A DNA stretch of 64,000 nt from JADCRZ01 sp965200945 (lineage in GTDB: Bacteria > Bacteroidota > Bacteroidia > Chitinophagales > Chitinophagaceae): assembly GCA_965200945.1 (NCBI GenBank), contig OZ241749.1:4960001-5024000 (forward strand), in the 5' to 3' direction. Positions within the stretch are counted from its first letter, which is position 1. Each line of letters opens with the position of its first letter. This document shows, piece by piece, positions 1-8,364 of the stretch. The translations under genes and the position numbers were made by a program. The notes beneath the pieces are model-generated. The model was given only the letters and a program-made list of their open reading frames with translations, was not told where the DNA came from and ran no database searches.

Positions 1-1104
1 GCACTGAGAACAGCGTGGATCTCCCCCTACAACGACGAAACCGGAAGCACGCTGTTTATGAAAAAGCTGACTCCGAAGCAGCTGGTGCTGCTGGGCAGTG
101 TGGAATACAACAACTCAACGGTCTTACTGGGGCAGGCGGAAGGCGGAAACAATATTACTTTCTACGATGTAAACCAGCATTTTATGAGTGACCGGCTTGT
201 CGCCGGAAAATTTGTGATGCATACTGCCCACCATGAGTTTGCACACATCCTTGCACAGAATGTTATTTACCCGACAGATTTCATCGGAGTTTCAGCGAAG
301 ACCGGACTGGCTGGTTACACTGCCACCTGGTACAATGTCGCCGATGCGGATGCCCTTCAGCAGGGATATATTTCTGCCTATGCGATGGCAAACGCCCAGG
401 AAGATTTTGCTGAAATGGTTTCAATCATGCTGACGGAAGGAAAGAGCAAGATAGAAGAGCTGAAAGCAATGGCCAATGTATATGCCCGGCAGGCCTTACA
501 GCAAAAAGAAGATTACGTGGTAACCTATTTTCAGCAGGTATGGAACATAAGCTTTTACAGCTTGCAGACCAAGGTACAGAAGGCGCTTAATGCCCTCTAT
601 CCTCCGCCTGCGGTGACAGACGTATTCGGATATAATCTTACATACAGCACGGCAAGCGTAAATCCTGCCAACACAACACTTCTTCCGCAGCCAGCCACTT
701 TTACCGCCATATTTAATGCCGCCAAAACGAACCTGGCCGCTTTTTCTAGCGGCGGAACTTCAGGACGGGTACTGGATTCCTTCGATGTTTATCAATATAG
801 CCCGACTGCGATCAGCGTTGAATGCTATTTCCATACTGCAACCGCAGCTACCACACCGCTCCTGGCAACCTATGTGTACATCTATGCCAAAGATGCAAAC
901 AGCGTATACACGTTTACGCTTGCAGCAAGAGATGCCAACGGAATTACTTTTGCCACCCCGCTTGCCCCGCTGGTTAATTACATATCGAACAACAAGTTCA
1001 CAATAACCTGGTATGCCGATCCAAGTGTCACACTTTTTCCAAGAGTGAAATTTACCCCCCAGGCAATTCCCGGCTCTTATTTTTTAGCCAGGTTGTTACC
1101 CTGA
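1..1104 (+). CDS. SusCD-associated zinc metallohydrolase lipoprotein, 5' partial
   Basis: The reading frame is open from base 1, so the true start and any lipoprotein signal lie outside the window. An HExxH zinc motif (HEFAH) is encoded near bases 230-246, followed about 45 residues later by QEDFAEM, where Peptidase_Mx1-type proteins carry a conserved acidic motif. Proteins of this kind are normally encoded beside SusC/SusD transporters and are thought to act on the imported substrate at the outer membrane. About 170 residues follow the peptidase part, and their end resembles the end of the next gene product (see findings). The next gene follows within about 35 bases, so the two are likely co-transcribed. 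The family call is good; the substrate is unknown. Confidence 0.78.
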   Translation, partial: ALRTAWISPYNDETGSTLFMKKLTPKQLVLLGSVEYNNSTVLLGQAEGGNNITFYDVNQHFMSDRLVAGKFVMHTAHHEFAHILAQNVIYPTDFIGVSAKTGLAGYTATWYNVADADALQQGYISAYAMANAQEDFAEMVSIMLTEGKSKIEELKAMANVYARQALQQKEDYVVTYFQQVWNISFYSLQTKVQKALNALYPPPAVTDVFGYNLTYSTASVNPANTTLLPQPATFTAIFNAAKTNLAAFSSGGTSGRVLDSFDVYQYSPTAISVECYFHTATAATTPLLATYVYIYAKDANSVYTFTLAARDANGITFATPLAPLVNYISNNKFTITWYADPSVTLFPRVKFTPQAIPGSYFLARLLP

Positions 1105-1139
1105 ACATGATCTCTCTAATTTACCATAGAACTGAAAAT

Positions 1140-2504
1140 ATGAAGTATCTATTTATCTATATTCTGGCTATTGCAGTATTTTTTACCGGATGTAAAAAGA
1201 AAACCGACAGCATTTTCGATAAGTCGATTGATGAGCGCCTGAACACTGCCTTAACCAATTACAGCAATGCGCTTGTGACGGCTCCGGGATGGAAAATGTT
1301 TGTTTACCCCAATGGGCTCGAGAACCTGGGAATAAGGGTCGGGGGCCTGACCTACTACCTGAAGTTCACCAACAACAACCGGGTTACAATGGTGTCCGAC
1401 TTCATCACAACGCTGGCGGCAACTCCCAAAGAGAGCGGCTACCGGCTGAAAGCGCTGCAACGGCCATCGCTCATCTTTGATACTTATACCTACATGCACA
1501 TCCCGGCCGATCCCGACCCGAATGTTTCATTCAGTCCGACCAATACCGGGGGATATGGCTGGGGCACGGATTTCAATTTCGCGTTCACGAATGTTGCAGT
1601 AAAAGATACCATGATATTGCAGGGTAATTTCAACAAAAGTGCTGCCGTGCTGATAAAAGCACGCCAGGGCGAAATCGATTCCGCTTTTACCCGCAACAGG
1701 CTCAGAGACATCATGAACTTGTCTTATGCCTACACTCCTGCAAATCCTTACCTCTATTTTCAGGCAAACTCCAGCCTGCGGGCAGCGGTAGGCTTCGACT
1801 TTAACAATGTGATCATCTCGTTCATTACCGTGGAAGGCGGTAACATCGTTAACAAAAGCGTCGCCTTCAGTTTCACAACGCAAGGCGTGCATCTGATGAC
1901 ACCGGTTACCATCGGAAACTATACTTTTCAGGACATATACTGGGATGATGCAAAAAAAGTTTACTACATTCTCTCCGGTACAACGCATGTGGAATTTGTA
2001 AATGGAAGCGTACCCGTCATCAGCCTTTCCCTGACCAATGTCATCGGAAGCCTGTTCACAACCATCAGCGTTCCGCCCGATGCGAGTACTCCGACAGGAG
2101 GCGTGTTGCCAAATGAATCCTCCCTGTTCCTTTCAAGATACAATCTTGCAAAATCAGGTCTGATCAATGGCCCCTATTCATTGTCGCTGGATGATCTCGA
2201 TTTCGTTTTTAATGCGGCTTCAAAGACCATGGTGGTGAACGCATATCTTTATCAAAACGGGATCGGACCTTTTGTGGCCCAGTACGTTTACAGTTATGCG
2301 GCAGACGGGTCGGGTTATTTCAAGTTTACCAAAACGGGCCAGAATGACAACGCAGCGCTCGTTGTGGCAAACATGAACAATCTCCTCAGCTATATCGGAA
2401 GCGACCAGTTCAAGCTGGATGGCTACTCTACCAGCCTGTCTTTCCTTGGTCAGTTCACCAGCCGGCAAACGCCCGCATTCTACTTCTCGGGTTACCTGTA
2501 CTGA
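1140..2504 (+). CDS. DUF4302-like lipoprotein
   Basis: The protein begins MKYLFIYILAIAVFFTGC, a lipoprotein signal with Cys as the lipidation site. An in-frame ATG at 1107 would add 11 residues ahead of the signal, so the ATG at 1140 is preferred. The mature protein is about 435 residues, rich in beta-strand-like, Thr/Ser/Asn-containing segments, and ends YFSGYLY. It resembles DUF4302 lipoproteins, which sit beside the zinc metallohydrolase in SusCD-type loci, where a role in binding or processing substrate at the outer membrane is assumed but not shown. It closes the operon, and a strong hairpin terminator lies 28 bases after the stop. Confidence 0.72.
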   Translation: MKYLFIYILAIAVFFTGCKKKTDSIFDKSIDERLNTALTNYSNALVTAPGWKMFVYPNGLENLGIRVGGLTYYLKFTNNNRVTMVSDFITTLAATPKESGYRLKALQRPSLIFDTYTYMHIPADPDPNVSFSPTNTGGYGWGTDFNFAFTNVAVKDTMILQGNFNKSAAVLIKARQGEIDSAFTRNRLRDIMNLSYAYTPANPYLYFQANSSLRAAVGFDFNNVIISFITVEGGNIVNKSVAFSFTTQGVHLMTPVTIGNYTFQDIYWDDAKKVYYILSGTTHVEFVNGSVPVISLSLTNVIGSLFTTISVPPDASTPTGGVLPNESSLFLSRYNLAKSGLINGPYSLSLDDLDFVFNAASKTMVVNAYLYQNGIGPFVAQYVYSYAADGSGYFKFTKTGQNDNAALVVANMNNLLSYIGSDQFKLDGYSTSLSFLGQFTSRQTPAFYFSGYLY

Positions 2505-2531
2505 TATTCAACAAACGGCCATACGGATACT

Positions 2532-2568
2532 AAAAAAGGTTACTCCTTGTACAAGGGTAACCTTTTTT
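2532..2568. terminator. Bidirectional intrinsic terminator
   Basis: AAAAAAGGTTAC, then CCTTG, a TA loop, CAAGG and GTAACCTTTTTT form a 17-bp stem with one bulged T. The stem ends in an A-run and a T-run, so it can stop transcription from both sides. It separates the lipoprotein operon from the converging remnant gene. Confidence 0.85.
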
Positions 2569-2658
2569 GGTGATCAGAAGCGCCGTTTTCAAGTTGGTCT
2601 ATGCTATGATATGGCAGGTATCGCTGAGGCGCCCGAAAACAGCCGCCCAGGAACAAGT

Positions 2659-3829
2659 TTACCGGATGATAAGTTCGCCCGCGGCGGAAAAACCGGCTGC
2701 TACCGCATTGATGATTTAGATACCGGACTTGTACCGGTTTAGATCATTCAAAGAGAACAGCGTGTTGGTGGGCAACCGCTCCAGCATCAGCAGCGCACCG
2801 CCCGTGATGTCGTGAAGCGACAGTTTTACAAAGGGTACGGACGAGGTATTTATCAGCAGGGTTGTGTTGGTACGCGCAGGGTTGCCCAGTATACTGAGGC
2901 CATCGGCAGCTGGTTGCGTTGAAATGACCTTCACCGGCGAATAGTCGAACTTCCCGTCTTTGTCGTCCATCTTCAGGTGGAAATAAGTGATGCCCTCGTT
3001 TGCCCGGTAAGTATACTTGTAGGCACCCGGTGCGTTTCCGGTATTCGGTTGCACGGCGGCCAGCTGTTTGTAACCGACCCCATCGATGCTTCCATGAAGA
3101 AAATAAAACGACAGGTTTTTCTCTTCCTCCACCGTCCATTGAACCAGTACCCGAACTGCCTGCTGCAGCGCGCACACCGAACGAAGTGAGCTTAACCGGC
3201 AGGAAGACCGCATAATTGCAACTGGCCAGTGAAGTATTGGTATCTACCGCTGCCATGGGAATTTTTGTGACCGATGAATGAGGAACCGTGTTCTCCACAT
3301 CCATGATTTGGGATGGCAGACTGGTATCGTAAAAATTGATCTTACCCCCGTCGTTGCCAAACGGGCCCTGGTTGGTGGTCTGGCCGGAAAACCTGAAATT
3401 GCCCGATCCTGTTATGGAGTTGTTGTTGATGAGGCAGATGCCCTGCACAAAGGCCGACGCATCGTTGTAAAAAGCCGCATTGTTCTGAAAGAGGTCGCCT
3501 GCGGTACCCGTGATCAGCATGTAACCGTAGTTGCGGGTGGTGTTGCTGTTGTTGTTAAAGCCGGCATCGGAAACATATGAGCAGTAATTATTGAAGTTGC
3601 CCCCGCTGTTCATATTGATGAAGCTTTTCGCCCGGCCGTAACCGTAGTAGTTTACGTTGCCGGAAGGATTGAAATTTCCCTGCGTATAGGATCTTCCTGG
3701 TGCAGCAGCTTTGCCTTCCTGCAGATAACCTTTGCCTGGCGTCTCTGTCGCCCAGGATCGCTCCTTTGCAGAGACGCGTGGCCCGGCGTCTCTGCAAAGG
3801 AGGTTGTCTATTTTGCAAAAGGGGGGCAG
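2659..3829 (-). pseudogene. Decayed surface-protein gene with type IX-like C-terminus
   Basis: Three lesions are visible. First, the frame is open from about 3829 down to the conserved region but has no ATG before 3613, and the in-frame stop at 3830-3832 shows the 5' end is missing. Second, the LPVKLTSF module, common in Chitinophagaceae secreted proteins, starts in one frame (about 3213-3175) and continues as VLVQWTVEEEKN in another, so a single-base shift lies near 3150-3180. Third, the C-terminal sorting-like domain reads KSGI, then TAA at 2716-2718, then IINAVAAGFS to GELIIR before the real stop at 2659. The TAA replaces the Tyr expected after SGI. The upstream part is Asn/Gly-rich, as in adhesin-like repeats. 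Confidence 0.75.
3761..3802. repeat. 16-bp perfect inverted repeat
   Basis: CTCCTTTGCAGAGACG (3761-3776) and CGTCTCTGCAAAGGAG (3787-3802) are exact reverse complements around a 10-base spacer. A related GGCGTCTCTG occurs at 3738-3747. The repeat lies at the broken 5' end of the remnant gene, between it and the GH106 gene. It looks like a dispersed REP/MITE-type element, but copy number cannot be judged here. Confidence 0.7.
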
Positions 3830-3840
3830 TCAGGCATCTC

Positions 3841-6800
3841 CTAGTAAGTCACCTCCAGTATTTTAACCGGCATGGTCAATCCCGCCGGGTGCAGGTGGTC
3901 TTCCGGTTTGTAGGGGTTTACGGGCATCCAGGTGATGCGGTCTTTTTCGGGCAAACCACTGTCCCCGATCAGGCGGTTCACCCAGGTGCTCACAAATTCG
4001 ATGGTGAGCTTGTTTGCCCCTTTTTTGACCAGGCTCGTCACATCCGCCTGCCAGGGTGCCGTCCAGATCGTACTGGCTTCTTGTCCGTTCACAAAAACTT
4101 TTGCAATGCCGTTAAAGCCGCCGGTATGCACAAACACGTGCTGACCCGCACCGGGCAAGGCTTTCAGCGTAAACTGATTCCGGTACCTGACCTTCCCCGA
4201 ATAATACCTGATGCGGGGATCAGTACTGACCGACCAGCTTTTCAAAGCCGGGGTAAGCACCCCTTTGGCCGGACCTCTCATCGCCGTGTCAAACCGGAGG
4301 GTCCATGGGGTTTTGATCGTAAGAAGGGTGTCGGGCACAGGAAAATTTGTGCCGGTAGAAAGCGGCGTCCCGCCATCCGGGAACACGACAAATCCGCTTT
4401 GCGCGGGCGCCAGTGTGATCGGCAGCAGCGTGGTTTGAGACAGTGCAGTGGCCTGCGGCAGGGCCCGGACAGTGCCGTTGGTGGCATCCCAGAACTGCGC
4501 CTGTGCATAACGGCCCCTGAATGCGGCATCGAACAGGACGGTGCTGTCTGACTGGTTGGTGAGAAAATAAATATCTGCTCCCGGCATACTGCGGTGCGTG
4601 AACAGCACCGGCACATGATCGGGAATGCCGAGGTCGGGTATTAGTTGGACGGCGGCCAGGGCTTCCGGCATCGTCATATTGCTGAGCAGCAGCCCTTTTC
4701 CGTAAGGCCTGTTCTTTTCATGTGCCGTACCCCACAGCTTGTCGGCAAGCTCCCGTACAGTGCGGTCGGCGTCCGGATAATGCTCCAGGCCCGGCGAGCG
4801 GAGCGGCTTTGGGCCAAGCACCACGGCACCGTCTTTCACAAGTTCTTCGATCTTTGCCAGCACCTGCGGCGTGATGGTCTGCAGCGGAGGCAGTACCATC
4901 ATCCGGTAGCTCATGCCGTCGGGCAGCACCAGCCGGCCCTCATTTACCTGCAGCCTGGTCATGACCACTTCGGCGTTGATATAATCGAACGAGTAACCCT
5001 TCGGCAGCGCAGGATCCCTGACGCCGGTCATCTTCGGCGCATCTTCCCCGATGAAATAACAGACATCGCTCACCGCCCTGCCCTGCTGCAGCAACAGCAT
5101 GCAGCGGCGCTCATAATCGACCCAGTCTTTCGAGAAATCGAACAGCGTATTCTTCCGGTTGAATTCAGTACCGAAAGGCGCGTTGATGCCCGGCGATTTA
5201 TTTTCATACGGCTGGTGTATGTACAGGTGCAGCAGCACGTGGTTGATGCCTTCAGTAAAGCTCCAGTCGCCCCGCTTCTTCAGCATGGCCGGTGTTCGCT
5301 GGTAGGCTTTGCCGCCCGATGTAAAGCTTTCTGCATATACTTTCGTGTGTCCATAGATGTGGGCAGCCGAAGAGGCGGCTTTGCATTCGATATTGCCCAG
5401 TTCCCCTTCGTTCCAGAACTCGCCTGCAATATCATCCGACTGGCCGCCATACTGCAGAAATTCAGCAGGAAAGCCCCAGTGGCCGTAGTTCTCCAGCCAT
5501 ATCCGCAATCCCGCCTTGTTGCTCAGCTCGCGCAGGCCGCCCACATATTCCGATGCAACCATATCCGCGATCAGGCGGCGCAGGTCCCACAGAAAGCGGT
5601 CCGACTTTTCCCGGCTTTCCACGATGCGCCCGCTGATGACGGGCAGATAGGGCAGGGGATCATAACCGAATTTATTCCTGAAACGCTGTTCCATTCCTTC
5701 GGTCCAGTTCTCCGATCCCATTTCATAGCTGTCGGCGATCACATGTGTAAAGGCTGTGCGGTCGGCAGGCGGCATGCGCCGAAGCAGTTCGCCGATATAA
5801 GCATCGAAATGCGCCTGCAGGTGCAGCTTGTTCATCTTGTCTACTTCCAGTCCGCGTGCATACGGCGCCGTGGGTGCGTTCTGCGTGCCGGTGGGCGTAA
5901 CGCCGATGCGCATCAGCACCCAGTTGCCTGCAGGCACCTGCCATTGCAGGCGGCCTGTTGTATCCATGGAAGCAGTCAGGTTCACCACCCTGGAGGCATC
6001 GACGGCAAGGCCATTTGCATCCGGCTCAGGCAGCAGGGGCCACTGGTACTCTTTCCAGTAGGGCAGCGGCGTGGGATACATTTTGTCGAGCTGCTTTTCC
6101 GCAAAGCGGTCGATGGCTGCCGCCGGGGAGAGTGCGATCTCCGCCAGCCCGAATTTTTCAGGTTTGTTATTACGGTTGCGGATATCCGTGAAGATGAGCC
6201 GGAAAGACGAGCCGGTGACCGGCGGCAGTGCCACGGCCAGCACAGCCTGGGGCACGGGCCCCACGTTCAGCGCATAATTGCTGCGGTCGTAACGGAACTG
6301 TTCAATGGTCGCGTAAGTACCGTTTCGCAGCACCTGCAGCTCTACATCCGCCATGAAGGAGATGTTGGACGGATAAAGAAACAGCGTGCGTGGATGCAGC
6401 GTGTTGGAGGTCGTGAGCTGGATCCTCACCGGGCGGGTGGCGGTGAGGCTGTCAGTGGCGAACGTGGTAGACAGCAGTCCGTCGGTAAGCGTGGTGATCG
6501 GCGTGGTGGAATCGTTGAGGGTGACCGTCGGATGGTCTGCGGTCATCCAGTGATCATCTTCCGCCGGCTGCGGAAAAGCGAGCAGGGCCACATCCTGAAA
6601 TGTGTCGTGCGGCGCCTTCAGCTGTCCGCTGAACGCCGCAGGGCCTTTCAGTACGGTGTCTTTGTACACCAGGTACCTCATGGCCTCGCCTGGCTTCACC
6701 CAGGGGCCGCCCGACTGGCTCCAGCCCGGACTGTTGAAGAGGCCTATTTTTACACCGAGCCGGCCGCCTTCCCTGATGGCGTGTTCGGTAAGCTGCCACC

Positions 6801-7110
6801 ATTCCTCGCTGAGCATCTTTACTTTTCCCGGCGGCACTTCGTCGAGGCCGATGTCGCCGATCAGCGCTTCCCCGATCCCGATCTTTGCCATGGCTTCGAG
6901 GTCTTTGGTGATCCCTTCTTTCGACACATGGTCGCTGATCCAGTAATAATAGATCCATGGCTTGAGCGAGTCGGGCGGGGTAACAAAGCCGGCCTGCAGG
7001 CGTGATAAAAAAGTGGCGGGCAGCGGGCCGGGGGCTTGCTGCGCGGATGCAGGGAAGTTGAAGAACAGGAAAAAAAGCAGGGCAGCCGGTACGGATCGTA
7101 TGTACTTCAT
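3841..7110 (-). CDS. Glycoside hydrolase family 106 (alpha-L-rhamnosidase-type)
   Basis: The 1089-residue protein starts with a signal peptide (MKYIRSVPAALLFFLFF, cleavage likely after PASAQ). It continues with the GH106 N-terminal signature PWIYYYWISDHVSKEGIT and the GLFNSPGWSQSGGPW region. GH106 enzymes remove terminal alpha-L-rhamnose from pectins such as rhamnogalacturonan, working in the periplasm or on the surface of Bacteroidota. The C-terminal part contains a jelly-roll-like segment (HVFVHTGGFNGIAKVFVNG). Length fits the family. A TAGGTTTG box lies about 30 bases upstream of the ATG. The neighbouring amidohydrolase and GH127 genes support a carbohydrate role. The exact substrate is inference. 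Confidence 0.88.
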   Translation of the reverse strand: MKYIRSVPAALLFFLFFNFPASAQQAPGPLPATFLSRLQAGFVTPPDSLKPWIYYYWISDHVSKEGITKDLEAMAKIGIGEALIGDIGLDEVPPGKVKMLSEEWWQLTEHAIREGGRLGVKIGLFNSPGWSQSGGPWVKPGEAMRYLVYKDTVLKGPAAFSGQLKAPHDTFQDVALLAFPQPAEDDHWMTADHPTVTLNDSTTPITTLTDGLLSTTFATDSLTATRPVRIQLTTSNTLHPRTLFLYPSNISFMADVELQVLRNGTYATIEQFRYDRSNYALNVGPVPQAVLAVALPPVTGSSFRLIFTDIRNRNNKPEKFGLAEIALSPAAAIDRFAEKQLDKMYPTPLPYWKEYQWPLLPEPDANGLAVDASRVVNLTASMDTTGRLQWQVPAGNWVLMRIGVTPTGTQNAPTAPYARGLEVDKMNKLHLQAHFDAYIGELLRRMPPADRTAFTHVIADSYEMGSENWTEGMEQRFRNKFGYDPLPYLPVISGRIVESREKSDRFLWDLRRLIADMVASEYVGGLRELSNKAGLRIWLENYGHWGFPAEFLQYGGQSDDIAGEFWNEGELGNIECKAASSAAHIYGHTKVYAESFTSGGKAYQRTPAMLKKRGDWSFTEGINHVLLHLYIHQPYENKSPGINAPFGTEFNRKNTLFDFSKDWVDYERRCMLLLQQGRAVSDVCYFIGEDAPKMTGVRDPALPKGYSFDYINAEVVMTRLQVNEGRLVLPDGMSYRMMVLPPLQTITPQVLAKIEELVKDGAVVLGPKPLRSPGLEHYPDADRTVRELADKLWGTAHEKNRPYGKGLLLSNMTMPEALAAVQLIPDLGIPDHVPVLFTHRSMPGADIYFLTNQSDSTVLFDAAFRGRYAQAQFWDATNGTVRALPQATALSQTTLLPITLAPAQSGFVVFPDGGTPLSTGTNFPVPDTLLTIKTPWTLRFDTAMRGPAKGVLTPALKSWSVSTDPRIRYYSGKVRYRNQFTLKALPGAGQHVFVHTGGFNGIAKVFVNGQEASTIWTAPWQADVTSLVKKGANKLTIEFVSTWVNRLIGDSGLPEKDRITWMPVNPYKPEDHLHPAGLTMPVKILEVTY

Positions 7111-7138
7111 AAAACAGGAATCGTTGACTAGGACATTG

Positions 7139-7146
7139 CAAACCTA
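7139..7146 (-). promoter_or_regulatory. Bacteroidota -7 box for the GH106 gene
   Basis: The minus strand reads TAGGTTTG, an exact match to TAnnTTTG, 29 bases upstream of the ATG. No TTTG is seen 19 bases further upstream. Confidence 0.5.
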
Positions 7147-7199
7147 ATGAAATGTTTTAACCCCTTACCAGTCGGTAACTGCTGGTGAAAAAAGAATTT

Positions 7200-8195
7200 T
7201 TACCGTCCCAGCTTCAGCAAACGGTCGGCATTTCCATGTGCGATCCTTTCGATGTCTGCCGGCTGCATGGGCAGTTCATCCAGGAAGGCGCGTCCCTTCT
7301 TATTTTCCGCAAAAGGATAGTCGACGGAAAAAATGATACGTTCCGTTCCGAACGTTTCGATGGCGTTCATCAGGGGCGGCAGTGTGAAAAAACCGCTGGT
7401 AGTGATGCTGACCTGGCTGCGCAGCACTTCGCTGATGGTTCTTTCCGAGCGTGTAGCTTCCTGTGACAGCACCGATTCCGAGCGGGCCATCATAAAGGGA
7501 AGCGTTTCGCCCATATGCCCTATGATCAGCTGCAGGCGCGGAAAGCGGTCGAGCGTACCGGATACGATCAGCCGAAGAATATGGATGGCCACTTCTGCAT
7601 GCCAGCCAAAACCGGCTGATGCCAGCGAGGAGGCAACGATGGGAGGCAGGTTCCTGTAATATAACTCCTGCACGGCCGGTGGCGGAAAGGCAGGGTGCAG
7701 GTAAAGGGGAACTTCCAGCTGTTCGGCTTTTTCGAGGATGGGTGCGAAGCGGGGATGATCGAGGAACAGGTTGTCGGTCATCCCGTTGATCATGGCGCCG
7801 CGGAAACCGAGCTGCTCCACGGCCCGTTGCAGTTCCTGCGCGGCAGCCCCTGGTGCTGCCACCGGAAGATGCGCAAAACCGGCAAAGCGGTCAGGATTTT
7901 TACTGACGGTTTCCGCCATGGCGTCGTTGTAATCACGCGCAAACTGCACGGCTTCCGGTTCGGGCAACAATTCGGCACCGGGGCCGGCGACCGACAATAC
8001 CTGCATCGTGATGCCCGACTCGTCCATCGAGCGCAGGCGTTCTTCGCCCAGCTCGGGCAGCAGCTTGCTTGCACGCTGGTTGGTGGGCGTGCTGTTTTCC
8101 GGTGCTGGCCAGCCCCGGGCGGCTACCGCCTCTCTGGGAATGCGGCTGCTGATGGCCGGTATATTGAAATGTTCTTCGATGGCGATGATGCGCAT
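7200..8195 (-). CDS. Metal-dependent amidohydrolase (ACMSD/dihydroxybenzoate decarboxylase-like)
   Basis: The 331-residue protein begins MRIIAIEEHFN, where the EEHF motif gives the first metal-binding positions of this TIM-barrel family. PLYLHPAFPPP, LQLIIGHMGETLPFM and IIFSVDYPFAENK follow, placing the usual His and Asp ligands (HP, GHMGE, SVDYP). The family includes aromatic decarboxylases and lactone hydrolases. No signal peptide is seen, so it is probably cytoplasmic. It is on the same strand as the GH106 gene with 89 bases between them, and divergent from GH127. Substrate and reaction are unknown; removal of an aromatic or uronate by-product of plant polymers is only a guess. Confidence 0.82.
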   Translation of the reverse strand: MRIIAIEEHFNIPAISSRIPREAVAARGWPAPENSTPTNQRASKLLPELGEERLRSMDESGITMQVLSVAGPGAELLPEPEAVQFARDYNDAMAETVSKNPDRFAGFAHLPVAAPGAAAQELQRAVEQLGFRGAMINGMTDNLFLDHPRFAPILEKAEQLEVPLYLHPAFPPPAVQELYYRNLPPIVASSLASAGFGWHAEVAIHILRLIVSGTLDRFPRLQLIIGHMGETLPFMMARSESVLSQEATRSERTISEVLRSQVSITTSGFFTLPPLMNAIETFGTERIIFSVDYPFAENKKGRAFLDELPMQPADIERIAHGNADRLLKLGR

Positions 8196-8364
8196 AACGG
8201 ATTTGTTTGATCTGAGACACTGTGTGCAAAGAGCATTCCCGCAACTGTACCTGCAGAAACAGATTTTCTGCCGCCCTGCGCCGGTTTCTCCTAAAATGGT
8301 TAATATTACAGGCGGCAGGTAGATCCGTTCCTGAAATACCCGCCCTTTCTAAATCTATATTGCC

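Noticed and set aside
4645..7005. A 786-codon open frame on the plus strand
   Set aside because: It runs exactly antisense to the GH106 gene, has no recognisable motif and is rich in Arg, His and Gln, as expected from the complement of a GC-biased gene.
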